From the NCBI GenBank assembly GCA_028023455.1, contig JAQFVV010000072.1:1574501-1638500 (forward strand): a DNA stretch of 64,000 nt. The letters run 5' to 3'. Shown here one piece after another: positions 22,711 through 34,109 of this stretch (its first letter is position 1; each line of letters starts with the position of its first letter). The notes under the pieces are model-generated. The model saw only the letters and a list, made by a program, of their open reading frames with translations. It was not told the origin of the DNA and did not search any database. The DNA is from Epiperipatus broadwayi (taxonomy: Eukaryota > Onychophora > Udeonychophora > Euonychophora > Peripatidae). The position numbers were made by a program, and so were the translations under genes.

Positions 22711-22993
22711 CATTACTCTCCATACAGTAGTACCACCCAATGCAAGATTTGTAATCAATGAATGCAAGAAGGTTGTGGATAAACTCCCCATTTACTGCTT
22801 AATCATCCAATATCTCAGATCTAGATGCAGTGCTTTCAGATCCAAGACTCCTCACTGAAGAAAGCCACAAACTAGAAATTAGTCTGGGGATATTGGATGA
22901 TTAGGCACTAGATAGGGATTTTAGACACAAATTTTCTTGCATTCATTAATTAGTAAGGATTACACTTGGTAGCACTATATAAAGAGTTTGTCA
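22711..22993. mobile_element. Family B composite, short
   Basis: A minus piece (about 22711-22822, 'ctctccatacagtag') joins a plus piece (22823-22993) ending 'tagcactatataaagag'. It abuts family C. Confidence 0.65.
22840..22898 (+). ncRNA. Hammerhead ribozyme, partly degraded (family B)
   Basis: CTGAAGA (22855-22861), GAAA and the AGTC cleavage site are kept, as are outer stem I ATCCAA/TTGGAT and inner CCTCA/TGGGG. Stem II is AGC/ACT, losing one pair, and stem III ATTAGT is weakened. Confidence 0.6.
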
Positions 22994-24009
22994 CTATATT
23001 AATAACAGTTTGTCTTAAGCATAGAAAATGATGATCATATGATATTTAAACATCATTATAATTTTGTTTCATTTGGGATTTGATTTATCATTGTTGATAT
23101 AAAAGAAATAGTTTAAATTCAAAATCTTAAAATAGACTAAAAATTCAATTAATGCACCTACATTTAATGTTTTTATTATTCTTTTTTTGGATACAGTTTC
23201 CTTGGAGATAAAAATATAATTTTCATACAAATATTAATATTTATTATAAATTTTATTTTAAATATATTACTCTAATGAAAATTCATAATAATAAATTTTA
23301 ATATTTATAAGAAAATTATATGGCTTATTCTGATAAAAGCTGCAGATCAGCCATAACTGTAAACAAATAAAGAACAGTAAAAGTAATGAACTCAAGACCA
23401 TAAATACTATATTTTGTATGACTTTGAATTCATATAAAAACAATGCATAAAAAAAAATAGATTTTAAAAAATAATAAATAGTTCAGTGACTCCTCTACTT
23501 AGTTTTTCCAAAGTCAGAAGATTGGTGAAAATTTAATTCTTTTAATAATAAATTGCAAAGAAAAATTTTTTCTGGGTAAAAAGTTATTCAATTTTATCAT
23601 ATATCTTTAAATACTTATGCCTCAAAATTACAAGATTTACTTAAATATATTAACATATTATACTCAAGTTGATGAAAAATGTATGGAAAAAAAAACTGAA
23701 TAGCAAAATACTTATCTGATAAGATGGCCAAAAAATAAAATATCCCTTTGAATTTAATGTTTGAATTGTGTGGAATTAAAACGACTATCTTGAGCAATTG
23801 GAGAAATAGTTTGAAGATTTTTGTACTTAGATAAAAATTCATTTTTTAAAATGCTATTCATGAACTGGAATTGTAAACACAACATGCTATTTTTAAAATT
23901 TTTTTAGTTTATTGGGAAAAAAACAATAAAACCTAATATTGTGTTAAAAGTAACAATTCCATTTGTAATATCACATGGTTCCAATTTTTTATGCTAAGCT
24001 GCTTACATA
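22994..24009. other. AT-rich sequence, no gene seen
   Basis: No coding signal or repeat-family match noticed. Confidence 0.45.
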
Positions 24010-24495
24010 GAGGCTAAACTCTCCATATAGCAGTGCCATTCAGTGCACTCAGTAAACAGCTTGTGTAAGCACAAAGAATGGTGCCCATGTGATGTTTAGT
24101 GGTTAATACCAATCCTGCCTAATAGAATCATGGGGACTGGTTATTAAAAAACCAAAGACACCAAAAAAGTATGGATGCTAAATTGAATTCTGATCTACAT
24201 GACTATACAAGCTAATGAGCTTGAATTGAAAACAGTATTGTGTTTTCATTGGACTTCTAGCTTTATAGTTAACCAAATAGGTAAAAGATGGCTTCTGGAG
24301 AGTTGCATTAGATCCTAAGATCTAGGTGTAGTGCTTTCAGATCCAAGGCTACTCACTAATGAAAGCCACAAGCTAGAAACTAGTCTGGGAATAATGAATG
24401 GGTAGGCATTAAATAAGTATTTTATATACAAACCTTCTTGCATCCATTGATTATTCTAGCTTGCATTAAGTGGTGCTACTGTATGGAGAGCCTCT
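24010..24495 (+). mobile_element. Family B monomer, nearly full length
   Basis: A short inverted start ('ctctccatatagcagtgcc') is followed by a plus monomer with all B blocks in order: 'gatgtttagtgg', 'accaatcctgcctaat', 'agacaccaaaa', 'gcattagatcctaagatct', ribozyme, 'cttgcatccattgatt', and the end 'gtatggagag'. The outermost bases are inverted ('acatagaggct'/'agcctctatgt'). Confidence 0.7.
24341..24400 (+). ncRNA. Degenerate hammerhead ribozyme (family B)
   Basis: GAAA, ACTAGT and GTC are kept with stem II AGC/GCT, the covariant form. The core box is CTAATGA and inner stem I is damaged. Predicted inactive. Confidence 0.55.
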
Positions 24496-25058
24496 ATGTG
24501 TCCATTTATAAGAATGTAATGTTAAGGTTATTCTTCTTTTTCTTATCCTGTATGTAATTGTTTTGCTTAAGTGTTTGAACATTAGCTAAATAAAGGTTTA
24601 TTCTATACATTAATTTTGTTAACTGTAACTCAGTGCACTTTTGGCTGGTGAAAACCATGAGTACTGTGAATCTAGCTAAACCAGGTGAAACTGTGCTCAC
24701 TAGCTAACAAAATTAACTTAGCTGACATTCAAAACATTTAAGCAAACCATTTTATGATAATCATAACTTCCTTATACTACATTTATTAAAAATTTTAAAT
24801 ATATTGAATATTTAAAAAATAAATATTAAGAATATAAATATTATTTTCCAATTTAATTCAATTATTTCCTGTGTTCATACATGTAAATCTTTCATAAAGA
24901 ATAAATTGGATAAAATCTTCCTGCAAGCCAGATATGGCTCACAGGTTATATATAGTTTGATGATTATTGCTTCATATAGAAGATTATCTAATCTGTATTT
25001 TGACATTAGATATTTGAGAGAAACATACATTACTACTTATGAGGGTGAAATAGTTTTT
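24496..25058. other. AT-rich sequence, no gene seen
   Basis: 'gcaagccagatatggctcac' near 24925 resembles hAT transposon ends but has no matching partner or TSD. Confidence 0.4.
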
Positions 25059-25168
25059 ATGGTAGTTTACAGTTAGGTGTATTGTATCACTTGCAGGCTT
25101 CGTGGGGGTTCTTGATGGTACTGCAGCATCACCTAGTGGCCACAGTACACCTAACCATAAACTACCAT
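25059..25168. mobile_element. Small inverted-repeat element
   Basis: Arms of about 23 bp, 'atggtagtttacagttaggt' and 'acctaaccataaactaccat', enclose a less AT-rich core. TSD is ambiguous. Probably a MITE; superfamily unknown. Confidence 0.55.
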
Positions 25169-25889
25169 TTTTATTATTTAACATGTAGAACAATACACAT
25201 TCTACTAAAACCTACTGAAGATTTTTGTATAATAAATGCAGATTACATTGTTTGGCAGGGTACATCAGTAGGAATTATCTCAAAGGTATGGTGATATCTT
25301 TCAAAATTGTCAGATCCATTCATTAGATACTTTATTAAATTTAAGTGAGCCAAATTAATTTCATCATCTTCCTATGGTATTCAAACATTTGATTTTGTTT
25401 TGCATTGTTGGTTTAAATTAAAACTCTAAATAATGCACTCCCCTTTCACTTTCACAATGTTTTTATTTAATTATCTAAAAAAGATGATCAGATAGACAAT
25501 TTAAAAAAAAATGTGAAAAATGTGAGGTGGTGTATAATTTAGGATTTCATTTTGAGATACCTCACATGGAAATTAGACTGTGAAGAAATGGTATGAAATG
25601 TTTACTTCTTTCAAACTTGGTTTTTAAAGCCCTGCATGGTTTAGTAAAGTGTCAGATTTGAAAGTGTAAAATTCTCAGATTGATTCCAGTTGGTATTTTA
25701 AAGTAAAATCTTTCCAATTCTTACGCAATACTTTAAGTTGCTTGAATTAATTAATCCAGCAAAATACATTACGAGAGAATAATTAATTACTAATAGACTG
25801 CTTACAATTTTAGGATGACCATTTTGAATTCTAATACCATAACACACAAACTTTCATTTGTAAAAATAGGAAGGCAAATACCTTTAATG

Positions 25890-26417
25890 CTTCAACTCTT
25901 CGTCCGTGGCCCGGCACCGGGCCGTGGAACTTTTCTGCAGGTCCGCGTGCTAGACGGGCAGTAAAAAGTTTGTAATAATAAATAATAAGAGTTTAAACTT
26001 TTAATTAATATAGCCAATTTTTATTCATTTTTTCATCTCATTTTTACCCAATTAAAAAAAAAAAGAAAACAGAACAAAAACAAAATCTAATCAATCATTC
26101 ATAAATTAATTTGTTTTTCTAGTTATCACAGATGTTTAGGGGGGGGGGGTAGAATTAAATTTTTTATTACTTTTCTAAAAAAAAATTTTAAAAAAGTTTT
26201 TTTTATTATATAAACTCCATATATATATATATAAAACTTTATCTTATATATTTAACATTGTTGTTTTGATCAGTTATAACAATTATGCTTATCTTTAAGA
26301 AAATTTATCTATAGACTTTCTTCCGGTCTACGAAATCTTATCCTTATTTTTGCTGGTCCGCGGAACCTTATCCTTATTTTTACAGGACCGCAGGTGTGAA
26401 AAGGTTGAAGACCACTG
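25890..26417. mobile_element. hAT-like non-autonomous DNA element
   Basis: Both sides carry the 8-bp repeat 'ctttaatg' (25882-25889, 26418-26425), the hAT TSD length. The right end reads inward as 'cagtggtcttcaacc', typical of hAT. The left end starts 'cttcaactcttcg', lacking the terminal 'cagtggt'. The interior has 'ggcccggcaccgggcc' and two 'ggtc(c/t)(g/a)cg' repeats. No transposase frame. Confidence 0.65.
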
Positions 26418-26425
26418 CTTTAATG

Positions 26426-27164
26426 TATTCATACAACTATTGTTTCTGTATATAGTTTCTCTTCTATAAATAATTGAAGATGATAACTTTATAAACATCG
26501 GCAGAAATATGATTTACCTCCATATTTCAATTTGTTACAACTTTAAGAGCCCCTAACTCTCTTATTCAGAAATTGAATAAAAATTAGTTATGGAATCTGA
26601 AAATAATTGACTGATTCATCAGTAGTTATTCATCATGATTATTAACTATCTACACAAAATGTGGAATAGATACCATTCCTACATAAAAAAATAGAAATAA
26701 CCCCTAAAATATCACAACAGATGTTCAAGGAAATTTCCACAACTTAAATAAAAGCTTGCAAGTATATTAGAAGTGAAATACATCATCACATGACTCGACT
26801 AAGGATGCATTTGTACTATGCATTAATGGAAGACCTTTTTTCACTTCCAAACTGATTTCAAGTCCATGCAGGCACTGAGTAATTAAAGGATATTAGAAGG
26901 CTGTGAAAATATATTCTGGACAATTGTTTTGAAAAACTAACTTTAAAAATGTGTATAAAACTTTAAAATAAAACAAAAAAACCATATATTACTGTCATCT
27001 CTTGGTTCCATTATGAATGGCAGAATCTATTGTGCAGATAGCATTCTTATCCTTGTTTTTTTTTTTTTTGTTTAATTTTATTGAAATAAAAAAATATTTA
27101 AATTTGAAATTATATAATAAATTAATAGGTTGGGTAAATAAAAAGGATATTTGAAATATTAGGA
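26426..27164. other. AT-rich sequence, no gene seen
   Basis: Nothing recognised. Confidence 0.45.
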
Positions 27165-27670
27165 TTATATTTTTGATATTATATAACAAAGAAATCATAG
27201 GAGCGACTTTCAAGCTCACTATCCAATCTATCTCATACAACCTATATCCACGACTACACACGTGAAAAAGATAAATGATCTCCAATATACATATTTCAGT
27301 TGGTCCAGATCATCATTTCCCACACCCAAATATATATAATCAGTGTTTGCTTTATATTAAAATAGCAAATCTTCAAACTTTAATAGACAGTCTTCAATCC
27401 ATTCCAACATCCAACTCTTCAGTTTTCCATATGAGTGAAAACCTGATGATCGAGTGTGCAAACCACTTGATGATACCAATATTATTGTCATTCCCATGTT
27501 GACAATAAATCATTCTGACCCCTCATGTATAGGACCTTGTCCATTTCCATATGAATAAAAACCTGATGATCGAATGTGCAAATCACTTGATGATACCAAT
27601 ATTATTGTCATTCCCATGTTGACAATAAATCATTCTTACTCCTCATGTATAGGACCTTGTCCATTTAAAT
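27165..27670 (-). repeat. Family A copy with ribozyme deletion and internal duplication
   Basis: Minus copy with the usual blocks. The stem II to core segment of the ribozyme is deleted near 27290-27300 ('catatttcagttggtcc'). A 116-119-bp segment ('ccatatgagtgaaaacctga' onward) is repeated in tandem (about 27427-27540 and 27545-27660). Confidence 0.65.
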
Positions 27671-27899
27671 ACACAAAAGATGGATAAGCAGGATATAGGT
27701 TGAAAATGTATTAGTTAAATACAGGTATACTGTATATCCCTGGAGTTTCTTTTCCATATAGAAAATAAGTGATAGTGAAGGCAAAATCCAAGAAATAAAT
27801 CTGGAGATGGAAATTTTATATCACTATACCACTGATTATGCTCTGGTTGAAAGATTTATAGTTAGTATAAAACTGGGGTACTCTTAAAGTATATAAAAC

Positions 27900-28560
27900 T
27901 AACTGCATTATCAGACACAGTTACAATGCAAGATAATTAGCTTGGATTTAATACCTCCCAAATTCCATGATACTAGCTTAAATAGTATGTAAAGCAGTAA
28001 AAAAAAAGCCTGATAAATGTTTTACTTCCAGCTTTGAATCCTAGTTCTCAATGTTCAAGATAAACTTTCTAAATTCCAAACTGTTAGCTTAAGTAATATA
28101 TATAAAGAAATAAAAAGTGCATGTTATATGCATTACTTCTAGCTTTTGTAAATTATTTCCTTCTTTTCTGAGCCAATGAAATAAGTGACTGTTAATGGAC
28201 ACATTCACAGAAAAGCTAGATTTTTAAATATTCAGCTTCATTACTGCCTAACATGATTTCAATATATCATGTATATCATATTCATAAGCTATGAATATGA
28301 TATATATGATATATTGAAATAATGCTAGGCAGTAATCAAGCTGAATATTGGGAAAATCTATTTTTTCGGAGAACGTGTTCATAAACAGTCATTTATTACT
28401 TTTATCTTTGAATCTTATTCTTCAATGATGAAGATAAACTTTCTAAATTCCATGCTATTATCTTAAATAGCATCTAAAGAAGTAAAAATGCATGTTAAAT
28501 ACACAAGTGCATTAGTTCCTGCTTTGAATTCTAGTATTCGATGATGAGAGCAAAAACCAG
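27900..28560. repeat. Imperfect direct repeats around a hairpin element
   Basis: Repeated blocks 'gataaactttctaaattcca', 'agctttgaatcctag' and 'gcatgtta' occur two to four times. Nested inside is the inverted repeat 28180-28396. Family not recognised. Confidence 0.5.
28180..28396. repeat. Inverted repeat with roughly 105-bp arms
   Basis: Arms 28180-28285 and 28291-28396, centred near 28288 ('ttcataagctatgaa'). Arms include 'ttcagcttcattactgcc' and 'ggcagtaatcaagctgaa'. Fold-back element of unknown family. Confidence 0.7.
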
Positions 28561-29336
28561 ACTAGCACTTTATCTCATGGCATCCAGCATTTACTCAACC
28601 TTGCAGTAGATGATTAAAGTTGGTGAAGATTCTCTCAGAATTATATAAGGTATTCATTTCACATGCCTGTGTACAAAATGTTAGACACCCAAGTTTAAAT
28701 ACTACAAAATCATTGGTATCTAAAGAATTAAATATTTCAAGACTGAGACCAAAAACAATGAAATCAACAAGAACAAACTTTGATCATGAATGTTTACTAA
28801 GAGAAAAATGATATGTAACAAGTGATTGATAAATACATTAAAATGGCACATTCCAATGTCAATTCTGTCAAGAGAGCTTCACAAGAAAAATAATGACAGC
28901 TAAATTTTCATTTCAAGGTCATTTGTTTCTGATGTAAACCCTATAATGTGGAAGCGATGACTCACAAACATGAGAAATGGACTATATATGCCATGTAGTT
29001 GACACTTTCATATTTTCTACCTCATTATAATCAGCAGCTCTTCTTACAGTGACATACTCATCAAAGCTCTGCTCAATGTTTACTCTTTGTTGCTTGTTCC
29101 TGTTTAATGAGTTATTTAATTCTCCTCTAAACTGTTTTATAATTGGACCACAATTGTTTTTAAACAATGGATTACTACCTCTTAATTAGATATCTGCTTT
29201 TGCAAGATTTCCCTTTAATTAATTAGCTTTTTAAATTAATATCACTTGGCATATATTTGTGTACGTATATGTATATATATTCTCCATAAAAAATATTTTT
29301 TTAATTAAGTAGCTCTTTAATTACTTTCTCTTTCTA
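28561..29336. other. AT-rich sequence, no gene seen
   Basis: No supported feature. Confidence 0.4.
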
Positions 29337-30335
29337 CATATCCAAGTATTGAGAGAAGTTATAGAAAAGATCAATGAATATGAGATACCATTATGCTTTT
29401 TTTTTCACATGTTATAGCATCGGCCAGGAGGCGAACCCGCAACAACCATCTGCAAACAACTGCTTTCTTGCAAGGCAACTGTGCTGACCCCTCGGCTAAC
29501 ATGCTTGACAGCCATTATGCTTTGCATTTGTAGATTATGGAAAGGTATTTCATTCTTCAAGTGTTTCCTTAGTGATTAAAGCATTGGATCATCAAAGTAT
29601 AGACCCAGGATATTATCATATTCTGAAGAATATTTATAAAAATACAATAACAACAATTAGATTACATAATGATACTAGGACCAAGGTGATTCCATATACA
29701 GCAGTTTGCAAAAAGTATTTTGTGGATTAAAATGAAAAGCTAAGGAAGTAAAAGTACATGGAGATTATTTAACCCATCTAGATTTTGCAGATGATCTAGT
29801 TGCTTTTTCAAATAATGCTTTACAGCTGAAAATGTTGCTAGAGTTATTAAATGAATGTAAGAAAGTAGGACTAAAGATAAATGGTAAAAAGACTAATGAA
29901 TAATAAATTTTCTTAAAAATAAAAATATTGATAATGAGTTAGAAGATGTTAACAACTACAAATGTCTTACTTATGCATCTGAGACTTGAACACTTAACAG
30001 AACAGAGACTTCAGATGCTCAAAGAAGTATAAAGAGATGCATATTATGAGTAACAAGAAGAGCTTGAAAATAAAATACAATGAAAAAATTAAAAGACTGA
30101 AGTGGAGTTGGGCTGGTCATATGACTAGAAGAGATGATAATAGATAAATGACATTTGAAATCTTAAATAGGATTTCAAGAGATTGTAGAAGAACTAGAAA
30201 GAGACGGCATGTGAGATGGATGGATAAAATAGGGAGTGTGTTGGGATAATGTGAGAAAAGGGACTGGAGATTGGAGAAGATAGACTGAATTTGGAGATAC
30301 CTTCATCTTGCAGTGGTTTGATAATGATTAAAAAA
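29337..30335 (+). pseudogene. Decayed RTE-type LINE copy, 5'-truncated
   Basis: Aligns to the RTE element from about 42981 to its 3' end. Many stops and indels; a catalytic Asp of motif A is changed (AFDS to VFHS). It retains the FADD form of motif C (29781-29795) where the full-length copy has FTDD. The 3' end is (TGATGA)-rich. A SINE splits it at 29400-29511. Confidence 0.85.
29400..29511 (-). mobile_element. tRNA-derived SINE (family S2) inserted in RTE copy
   Basis: Minus-strand SINE with a tRNA-like A box (TAGCCGAGGGG) and B box GGGTTCGCCTC, ends 'gccgatgct' + 'ataacatgtgaaaa'. A perfect 12-bp TSD 'ccattatgcttt' (29388-29399, 29512-29523) flanks it. The same site is uninterrupted in the full-length RTE near 43030. 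Sister copy at 50405. Confidence 0.85.
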
Positions 30336-32159
30336 TGATGATGATAACGATATTCTTTACAACACAACAGAAGTCGCTAATTTCCACTGAAATTACTCAT
30401 AGGTTTTTACTCCATAAGGAATGATTTGCGATTTCTCTAGACTTACATCGGTGTAACAAGTAATGAATATTTTAACAGAAACAAAATGACATAATTTAAG
30501 ATACACTTTTAGTTGTGTCGGTTTAAAAAGTAGGAAATAATAGTCTATATTAATGAGCGATTTATTTACCGTAAGGAATTTTTTTTTAGACAGCTTAAGC
30601 ATTAATAAAATATCATAAAGAAATCTGTAGAAATTGTATCCAGAGATAAATTCTTTAGTGGCTTTATTAAATCCTTCAATTCCGCACCTCTAGCTATAGA
30701 TTTGAGTTTGTTTCAAAGTTTGTGTTCATCCATAGTGAAGTAGATGAATGAGAAGACCAGGGTTTACCCTGAACCTGACAGTGATATTTCAGTAAGGTTT
30801 AGAAAGATCATAATAAAAGAAATCTATTATTTAATTATGCATTCATGGAAAATTGTTTAATAGATTAAAAAAAAAAAATCACTCAAAAATATAATAGATA
30901 GTCCTGCACTAATACGGCAGATTGTTTGTTTATTTTAATCCGCCTCCGTATAAAAACTACAGTTAACGATAACAAACAACCCTTAAGCTATTAACAATGT
31001 CAACCTGTAGATATATAACTTTTTGCAGTTGTTTCCACTAATGAAAATAAGTTCATTTCTTTTGTAAACGCAACAAATTACCTAATTATCATTAGTTTCA
31101 TTTTATTAATTAATTTCAAAAAAAGAAATTAATAATAAAAATAATTTAAGATTTACATACCGCATTTATTATCTCTATAAATCAATTTTAAATTATAGTT
31201 ACATTTTACGTATGCTTTCGTATAGCCGAGGATAAATTTTTATAGATTAAAAAAAAAATCAAGAACAGATGAATGCTGGGAAATAATGCTTTACTTAAAT
31301 TTATCAGATTCCAATATTTTTCCTGCTAAAGATAGCTTTAATAATTCAGCAAAATTGGCTTATAAAAGCAATTACATTAAGAATTACTAATAGTTAGTCT
31401 AACCGTATATAAATCTCAGACGCTTGAAAACAAACAGATTCTGATATTAATATATTAAATTTATAAAGTAGCATCAAATTATTACATCATTTTTTTCATA
31501 ATTACAACTGAGATTCCCATAGATATATTGTGCCTCTTGAATAGGTAGGCTACCTTTCTGAACTCGATTCTCTAGATGTGCATAGCTTATCTCTGAACTA
31601 TGAATCTTACAAAAATTTATCACATAAAACAAGTACCCTACATTGCATAGAACTACACATTATTTATTATCTTTCTTTTCTATGTTTACCATACTATACA
31701 CATTATGCTTGTAAATGCCAAGAGATTATTAATGAAATGGTGGTGTTTGTAATATGGACATACCAAGATAAAACTGAATTTTGTTTTGTGCAGTCAAAAA
31801 GCGTGAAAAATTGAATAATAATTGCTATATGTATTGGCAAAACTTATAAAAAACTGTCACAGTACAGATAAACTCAGGCTTACATAAATAAATATATCAG
31901 TCCAGACTCTTATATATATATATCGAACTGTATGCAATTCGAAATAATATATTAAGCAGTATATCTTACACAAGCACCAATAACAATAATAAAAGTATCT
32001 ATAATATAGCACATTACAAACAAAAACACTGTAATGTTCTCATCACCATTAGAACTAAAGTTTTGCTGTGAAAAAATTCAGATAAGTCAAATCCATATTG
32101 TAAATATTTCAATGTATATTATTTATATAACAGAGATGTGATATAGCTAATCTTTTACC
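30336..32159. other. AT-rich sequence, no gene seen
   Basis: No recognisable gene or repeat family. Confidence 0.45.
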
Positions 32160-32600
32160 AAAGACAGGAATCTCTCAGCCAATACACCCAAGAAAAACCT
32201 GTTAGCCACCTTCCCTTCCCTTTCCATTCCCCATCATAAGTTTTTCCCATATTCTTCTCTATCCTACTCTATCCCATTTCCACATCTTCATCCACTCCAT
32301 GATCTCTGCATTTAGATCTCCCTCATCTTTTTCCAACCTGACATAAAACCAATAACCCACTTTCTGTATAATCACTTGGTCTATACTTCAATAACTTCAT
32401 ATTTGTACACTTTCTGATTCCCTTGTTGCTAACGATCCTGTTTGAGCCTTAACTAGTAAACTACTACTTTCCTTGCTATTATCATAAATTATCTTGCATC
32501 CAATATTCTATCTCTATACATATTTAAGCTCTTTTTACTCTCTATACTAGTTCTCCATCTCTCCAGTTCCCTATTTTTTATTAATAAATCAATTCTGCAT
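32160..32600. other. Pyrimidine-rich stretch with strong strand asymmetry
   Basis: The plus strand is C/T-rich with few G ('ccttcccttccctttcc', 'ctatcctactctatccc'). Could be the complement of a decayed purine-rich coding strand such as a LINE, or simple low-complexity drift. No frame recognised. Confidence 0.4.
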
Positions 32601-32962
32601 TGTATTGTCTTAAACAGTTTGTGTAAGCATGATAAATGGTATTCATTAGATATTTAAAGGTTTGATTACATTATTTATTCTATAATAATTTACAAATTTA
32701 TATACATACAGATAAACAAATAAATGAGACTTTTACTAGTTTACTTCGTGGCAAAGGAAAAAGTATTGTTCATAAGACTATCCAATCATAGAATGGTAAG
32801 AGTGTAACATTTCATTTTGATCTTTAGTAAAAATAGATAAAGATTTATCACTATCAACATCCTACTTAAGCCATCAATAATTCATTCTAAAATGAATTTC
32901 TCCATATTTAATCCAGTTTCTTTTAACAATAGCCACTCTTCTCCATAATACACAAAAACCTT

Positions 32963-32964
<2 letters not shown>

Positions 32965-33012
<48 letters not shown>
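32965..33012. repeat. (TA)n microsatellite
   Basis: About 48 bp of TA abutting the family A composite. Confidence 0.9.
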
Positions 33013-33014
<2 letters not shown>

Positions 33015-33109
33015 TATAGAGGATTTGAACTCAGATTTTCAAGCACCCTTCAACTATTCACACTATCTCATACAACTGATACATATGACCACACACATGT
33101 AGAAAAGAT

Positions 33110-33172
33110 TAATAATCACCAATATATGTATTTCATGCTAAACCAGCACTCATCAGTTGGTCCAGACTATCA
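33110..33172 (-). ncRNA. Type I hammerhead ribozyme, core intact (family A)
   Basis: Minus strand: inner stem I CCAA/TTGG, CTGATGA (33150-33156), stem II TGCTG-GTT-TAGCA with a G-U closing pair, GAAA, stem III ATA-CA-TAT, UA cleavage position. Outer stem I can pair ATAGTC with GATTAT. Predicted foldable and possibly active. Confidence 0.75.
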
Positions 33173-33587
33173 TCTCTCACACACATATATATAATCAATG
33201 CTCGGTTTATATTAAGATAGCAAATCTTCATACTTTAATGGACAGGCTTCAATCCACTACAGCCTCCAACTTTTCAGCCATCCATATCATTGAAAATCTG
33301 ATGATGAAAACTCAAATCCCATGCTGATGCTAATATTATTGCCATGCCCATGTTTACCTGAAGTCACTCTGACCCCTCATGTATAGGACAATATCCATTA
33401 AATACCTATAAGAGGGATGGACAGGATACAAACTTAATAAGTAAATATTTGAAACCAGGCACTCTTCACAAACCTGGGAGCTTAATTGTAAGTATAGAGG
33501 ATTTGAACTCAGATTTTCAAACACCCTTCAACTATTCACACTACCTCATACAACCGATACATATGACCACACACATGTAGAAAAGAT

Positions 33588-33651
33588 TAATAATCACCAA
33601 TATACATATTTCATGGTAAACCAGCACTCATCAGTTGGTCCAGACTATCAT
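33588..33651 (-). ncRNA. Hammerhead ribozyme, stem II damaged (family A)
   Basis: CTGATGA (33628-33634), GAAA and stem III ATATGTATA are kept. Stem II carries one substitution (ACCA for AGCA), which weakens it. Confidence 0.6.
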
Positions 33652-33677
33652 CTCTCACACATATATATAATCAATGA

Positions 33678-33743
33678 TTAATAATCACCAATAGACGTAT
33701 TTCATGCTAAACCAGCACTCATCAGTTGGTCCAGACTATCATC
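33678..33743 (-). ncRNA. Hammerhead ribozyme, core boxes intact (family A)
   Basis: CTGATGA (33719-33725), stem II TGCTG/TAGCA, GAAA. Stem III ATACGTCTA has a mismatch. It retains the palindromic TACGT of stem III. Confidence 0.65.
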
Positions 33744-33798
33744 TCTCACACATATATATATAATAAATGCTCAGTATATATATATATATGTGTGAGAG

Positions 33799-33863
33799 AT
33801 GATAGTCTGGACCAACTGATGAGTGCTGGTTTAGCATGAAATACATATATTGGTGATTATTAA
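33799..33863 (+). ncRNA. Type I hammerhead ribozyme, core intact (family A)
   Basis: CTGATGA at 33816-33822, otherwise same base content as 33110-33172 in opposite orientation: CCAA/TTGG, TGCTG/TAGCA, GAAA, ATA/TAT. Possibly active. Confidence 0.75.
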
Positions 33864-34007
33864 TCTTTTCTACATGTGTGTGGTCATATGTATCGGTTGT
33901 ATGAGATAGTGTGAATAGTTGAAGGGTGCTTGAAAATCTGAGTTCAAATCCTCTATACTTACAATTAAGCTCCCAGGTTTGTGAAGAGTGCCTGGTTTCA
34001 AATATTT

Positions 34008-34041
<34 letters not shown>

Positions 34042-34105
34042 CGCATGTGGTACCTTTCTAATTTTTTTTACAAACTCATGGAATCCAGTTTAAAATGTCA
34101 AATGT
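34042..34105 (-). pseudogene. Short decayed RTE fragment
   Basis: 'gcatgtggtacctttct' and 'catggaatccagtttaaaat' match the complement of the RTE C-terminal coding region near 43930-43990. Confidence 0.6.
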
Positions 34106-34109
34106 TTAC

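Larger units (their letters stand above)
33011..34008. mobile_element. Family A composite: tandem minus dimer facing an inverted plus copy
   Basis: Minus monomer 33011-33488 (478 bp) is followed by a second minus copy from 33489 ('taagtatagaggatttg' at both starts). The second contains an extra ribozyme duplication near 33676, then a plus copy (about 33783-34008) ending 'gagttcaaatcctctatac' and 'tgcctggtttcaaat'. Four hammerheads lie here. TA and CA tracts flank it, hiding any TSD. Confidence 0.8.

Noticed and set aside
21447-24970. One hAT transposon spanning 3.5 kb
   Set aside because: 'cagggttttcaaactttttgg' and a matching-looking right end exist, but the flanking 8 bp do not agree and no transposase is visible.
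33011-34008. CRISPR array
   Set aside because: Repeats are long monomers with inverted copies and ribozymes, in an animal-like genome, not short repeats with unique spacers.
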